64,000 nucleotides of DNA, taken from contig CAWBZB010000006.1 of the NCBI GenBank assembly GCA_963793105.1, positions 248,001-312,000 of the forward strand, given 5' to 3'. Below are positions 62,135 to 64,000 of this stretch, one piece after another. The notes beneath the pieces were generated by a model. It was not told the origin of the DNA. It saw only the letters and a program-made list of their open reading frames with translations, and did no database searches. The translations under genes and the position numbers were made by a program. Source of the stretch: UBA10649 sp963793105 (GTDB taxonomy: Bacteria; Actinomycetota; Actinomycetes; S36-B12). Position 1 is the stretch's first letter; every line of letters begins with the position of its first letter.

Positions 62135-63157
62135 TCACGACTGCTCGTCGAGAATGCGGCTGACGTACCGGGCCACCGCCTGCACGGCGGACATCGTGCC
62201 CGGGTAGTCCATGTGGGTGGGACCGACCACGCCGAGCGAGGCCACCGCGAGGTCGCCGCGGGCGTAGTGCGACGTGACGACGGACGTGGCCTCCAGGCCC
62301 TCCACCGGGTTCTCGTGCCCGATGCGGACGGTGACCCCGGGTGCCGAGCCGGCCTCGCCGAGCAGTCGCATGAGCACGACCTGCTCCTCGAGCGCCTCGA
62401 GGACCGGCTGGATCGCGATCGGGAACGACTCGCCGTAGCGGGCCAGATGCGCCGTGCCTCCGAGCACGACCCGCTCGTCCGGTCGTTCCATCACCATCTC
62501 GAGCACGGCGGCGATGACGGAGTGGGCCGTGGGGCGATCGTCGAGCTCGAAGGCCTCCTCGAGGCCGCTGACCGCCTCGGGGACGGCGGAGAACGCCTTG
62601 CCGGCAAGGGCCGTGATGATCCGCGACCGCAGGTCGGCGAGGGTGTCGTCGGGCACCGGCGCCGCGCAGTCGACGATGCGCTGCTCGACGCGGCCGGTGT
62701 CGGCGATGATCACGACGATCAGCCGGGTCGTGCTCAGGGCGACGAGCTCCACGTGCCGCACGCTGCTGCGTGACAGCGAGGGGTACTGCACGAGCGCCAC
62801 CTGGCGAGTGATCTGCGCGAGGAGTCGCACGGTGCGCGACATGACATCGTCGAGGTCGACCGCGCCGTCGAGGAACTGGTGGATCGCACGTCGCTCGGGG
62901 GAGGTCAGCGGCTTCACGCCGGACAGTCGATCGACGAAGAGCCGGTAGCCCCGGTCGGTCGGGACGCGACCGGCGCTGGTGTGCGGCTGGGCGATGAAGC
63001 CCTCCTCCTCCAGCGCGGCCATGTCGTTGCGGATCGTGGCCGGCGAGACGCCGAGGTTGTGGCGGTCGACCAGGGCCTTGGACCCGACCGGCTCGTGCGT
63101 GGACACGTAGTCCTCGACGATGGCGCGCAGGACCGCGAGACGACGCTCCTCGAGCAT
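62135..63157 (-). CDS. hrcA: Heat-inducible transcription repressor HrcA
   Basis: Represses heat-shock genes by binding CIRCE elements. 340 residues: N-terminal winged helix with SKALVDRHNLGVSPATIRND and MAALEEEGFI, then dimerisation domain. ATG 63157 is chosen because it starts family-like sequence MLEERRLAVLRAI; the frame is open upstream. CIRCE lies 33 bp upstream, so it regulates itself. First gene of the operon. Confidence 0.95.
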   Translation of the reverse strand: MLEERRLAVLRAIVEDYVSTHEPVGSKALVDRHNLGVSPATIRNDMAALEEEGFIAQPHTSAGRVPTDRGYRLFVDRLSGVKPLTSPERRAIHQFLDGAVDLDDVMSRTVRLLAQITRQVALVQYPSLSRSSVRHVELVALSTTRLIVVIIADTGRVEQRIVDCAAPVPDDTLADLRSRIITALAGKAFSAVPEAVSGLEEAFELDDRPTAHSVIAAVLEMVMERPDERVVLGGTAHLARYGESFPIAIQPVLEALEEQVVLMRLLGEAGSAPGVTVRIGHENPVEGLEATSVVTSHYARGDLAVASLGVVGPTHMDYPGTMSAVQAVARYVSRILDEQS

Positions 63158-63189
63158 GCTGACCTCCCGGGACCGGTGGACACCTGTCC

Positions 63190-63216
63190 TTGGCACTCAC
63201 ACTTCCTGAGTGCCAA
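63190..63216. promoter_or_regulatory. CIRCE element
   Basis: TTGGCACTC, nine bases, GAGTGCCAA: the perfect 9-9-9 HrcA operator, upstream of hrcA. It also lies 76 bp before the divergent TSUP gene. Confidence 0.95.
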
Positions 63217-63291
63217 GTGTACGGCCTCAGGTGCGGACCGGCCCGGCACGGCGAGTTGATCTTTTCCTAGTATTTAGATAGACATACTCTC

Positions 63292-64000
63292 ATGCTTCCC
63301 CTCCTGCTCGTCGCCCTGGCCGGCTTCGGCGCCCAGCTCGTCGACGGCTCCCTCGGGATGGGCTACGGATTGACCTCCTCGACCCTGCTCATCGCCATCG
63401 GCCTGGCCCCCGCGGCGGCGTCCGCCTCGGTGCACCTCGCCGAGATCGGCACGTCGGCGACGAGCGCCTATGCGCACGCCCGGATGGGCAACGTCGACAA
63501 GACCGTGCTGCGCAGGATCGCCCTCCCCGGTGCCATCGGCGCCTTCGTCGGCGCGACCGTCCTTTCGGGACTGTCGACGCAGGCCGCGCGCCCTTGGGCC
63601 AGTGGCCTGCTCCTCGTCCTCGGCATCTACGTCCTGTTCAGGTTCCTGCGGAACCGCACCGTCGCCCCCAGGCGCGGACGACCGGGCAGCCGCTTCCTGG
63701 CGCCGCTCGGACTGGTCGGGGGCTTCGTCGACGCCACCGGCGGTGGCGGATGGGGTCCGGTCACGACGCCGGCCCTCCTCGCGAACGGCCGCATGGCACC
63801 GAGCCGTGTCATCGGGACCATGAACGCCGCCGAGTTCCTGGTGTCGGTCGCCGCCAGCGTCGGGTTCCTCATCGGGCTGGGCCTGGGTGCCCTCGACTGG
63901 CGCATCCTCGTGCCGCTCATGCTGGGCGGGATGCTGGCCGCGCCCCTCGGCGCCTGGATCGCCCACCGGCTGCCGATGCGGGTCATGGGCGTGGCGGTGG
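63292..64000 (+). CDS. TSUP-family (TauE/SafE) membrane exporter, partial
   Basis: Truncated at the window's right edge after about 236 codons. Several membrane helices; the first repeat has QLVDGSLGMGYGLTSSTLL and the second GGFVDATGGGGWGPVTTP, the duplicated glycine motif of the family. TSUP proteins move sulfite, sulfonates or other sulfur anions; substrate unknown. The AT-rich stretch just upstream carries AGTAT and ATACT in inverted order (about 63269-63288), a possible control site. Confidence 0.9.
   Translation, partial: MLPLLLVALAGFGAQLVDGSLGMGYGLTSSTLLIAIGLAPAAASASVHLAEIGTSATSAYAHARMGNVDKTVLRRIALPGAIGAFVGATVLSGLSTQAARPWASGLLLVLGIYVLFRFLRNRTVAPRRGRPGSRFLAPLGLVGGFVDATGGGGWGPVTTPALLANGRMAPSRVIGTMNAAEFLVSVAASVGFLIGLGLGALDWRILVPLMLGGMLAAPLGAWIAHRLPMRVMGVAV

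Noticed and set aside
1..64000. CRISPR array, prophage or insertion sequence
   Set aside because: No regularly spaced repeats, transposase, integrase or phage structural genes were recognised on either strand.

Overview
The window is high-GC chromosomal DNA from an actinobacterium. The gene set points to the order Propionibacteriales, most likely Nocardioidaceae (Nocardioides/Aeromicrobium-like). Evidence: a homodimeric-type aceE beside a DUF3052 gene, a fabD-fabH-acpP-fabF-accD cluster preceded by a PucR-type FasR regulator, DUF3145, a Z-prenyl synthase next to recO, and the order hrcA-dnaJ-rsmE-HIT-phoH-ybeY-CNNM-era. The family placement is inference. No transposase, integrase, CRISPR array or rRNA was seen.

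Layout. 1-4.7 kb: peroxiredoxin (partial), DUF3052, aceE and a ferritin-like/VIT membrane protein. 4.7-11.3 kb: type II fatty-acid synthesis operon with its regulator. 11.3-17.8 kb: DUF3145, biotin transporter bioY, a PLP decarboxylase, a divergent pair of membrane genes sharing a CsoR/CstR-like palindrome, TetR and peptidase E. 17.9-25.1 kb: accessory surface and secretion region with a chagasin-like inhibitor, a metzincin protease, a class F-type sortase, a disrupted anchored surface protein, a GAF-LuxR regulator, an oxidoreductase and a second sortase-fold protein. 25.3-31 kb: a second VIT-like protein, ankyrin repeats, tRNA-Met, tRNA-Asn and small secreted proteins. 31-48 kb: housekeeping genes (dnaG, dgt, ppdK, VKOR, dusB, glyS) with transporters. 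48.9-52 kb: zinc operon znuABC-zur with a Zur box. 52-63.2 kb: uppS, recO, AI-2E exporter and the long era-to-hrcA operon with a CIRCE element. 63.3-64 kb: start of a TSUP exporter.

The fatty-acid cluster is complete from malonyl transfer to elongation, with a carboxylase subunit behind it. The zinc cluster is a self-contained uptake and repression circuit. The hrcA-to-era run joins heat shock, RNA/ribosome maturation and membrane genes through 4-bp start/stop overlaps.

Two window-wide patterns stand out. First, at least 11 genes, most of them between 5.5 and 26.7 kb, are broken by single-base frame changes. All but one are one extra base and essential fabH is among them, so uncorrected sequencing or assembly errors are the likeliest cause. 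Second, several intergenic palindromic repeats recur, mostly where gene ends meet, including a 51-bp element present in both orientations and a hairpin with perfect 24-bp arms.
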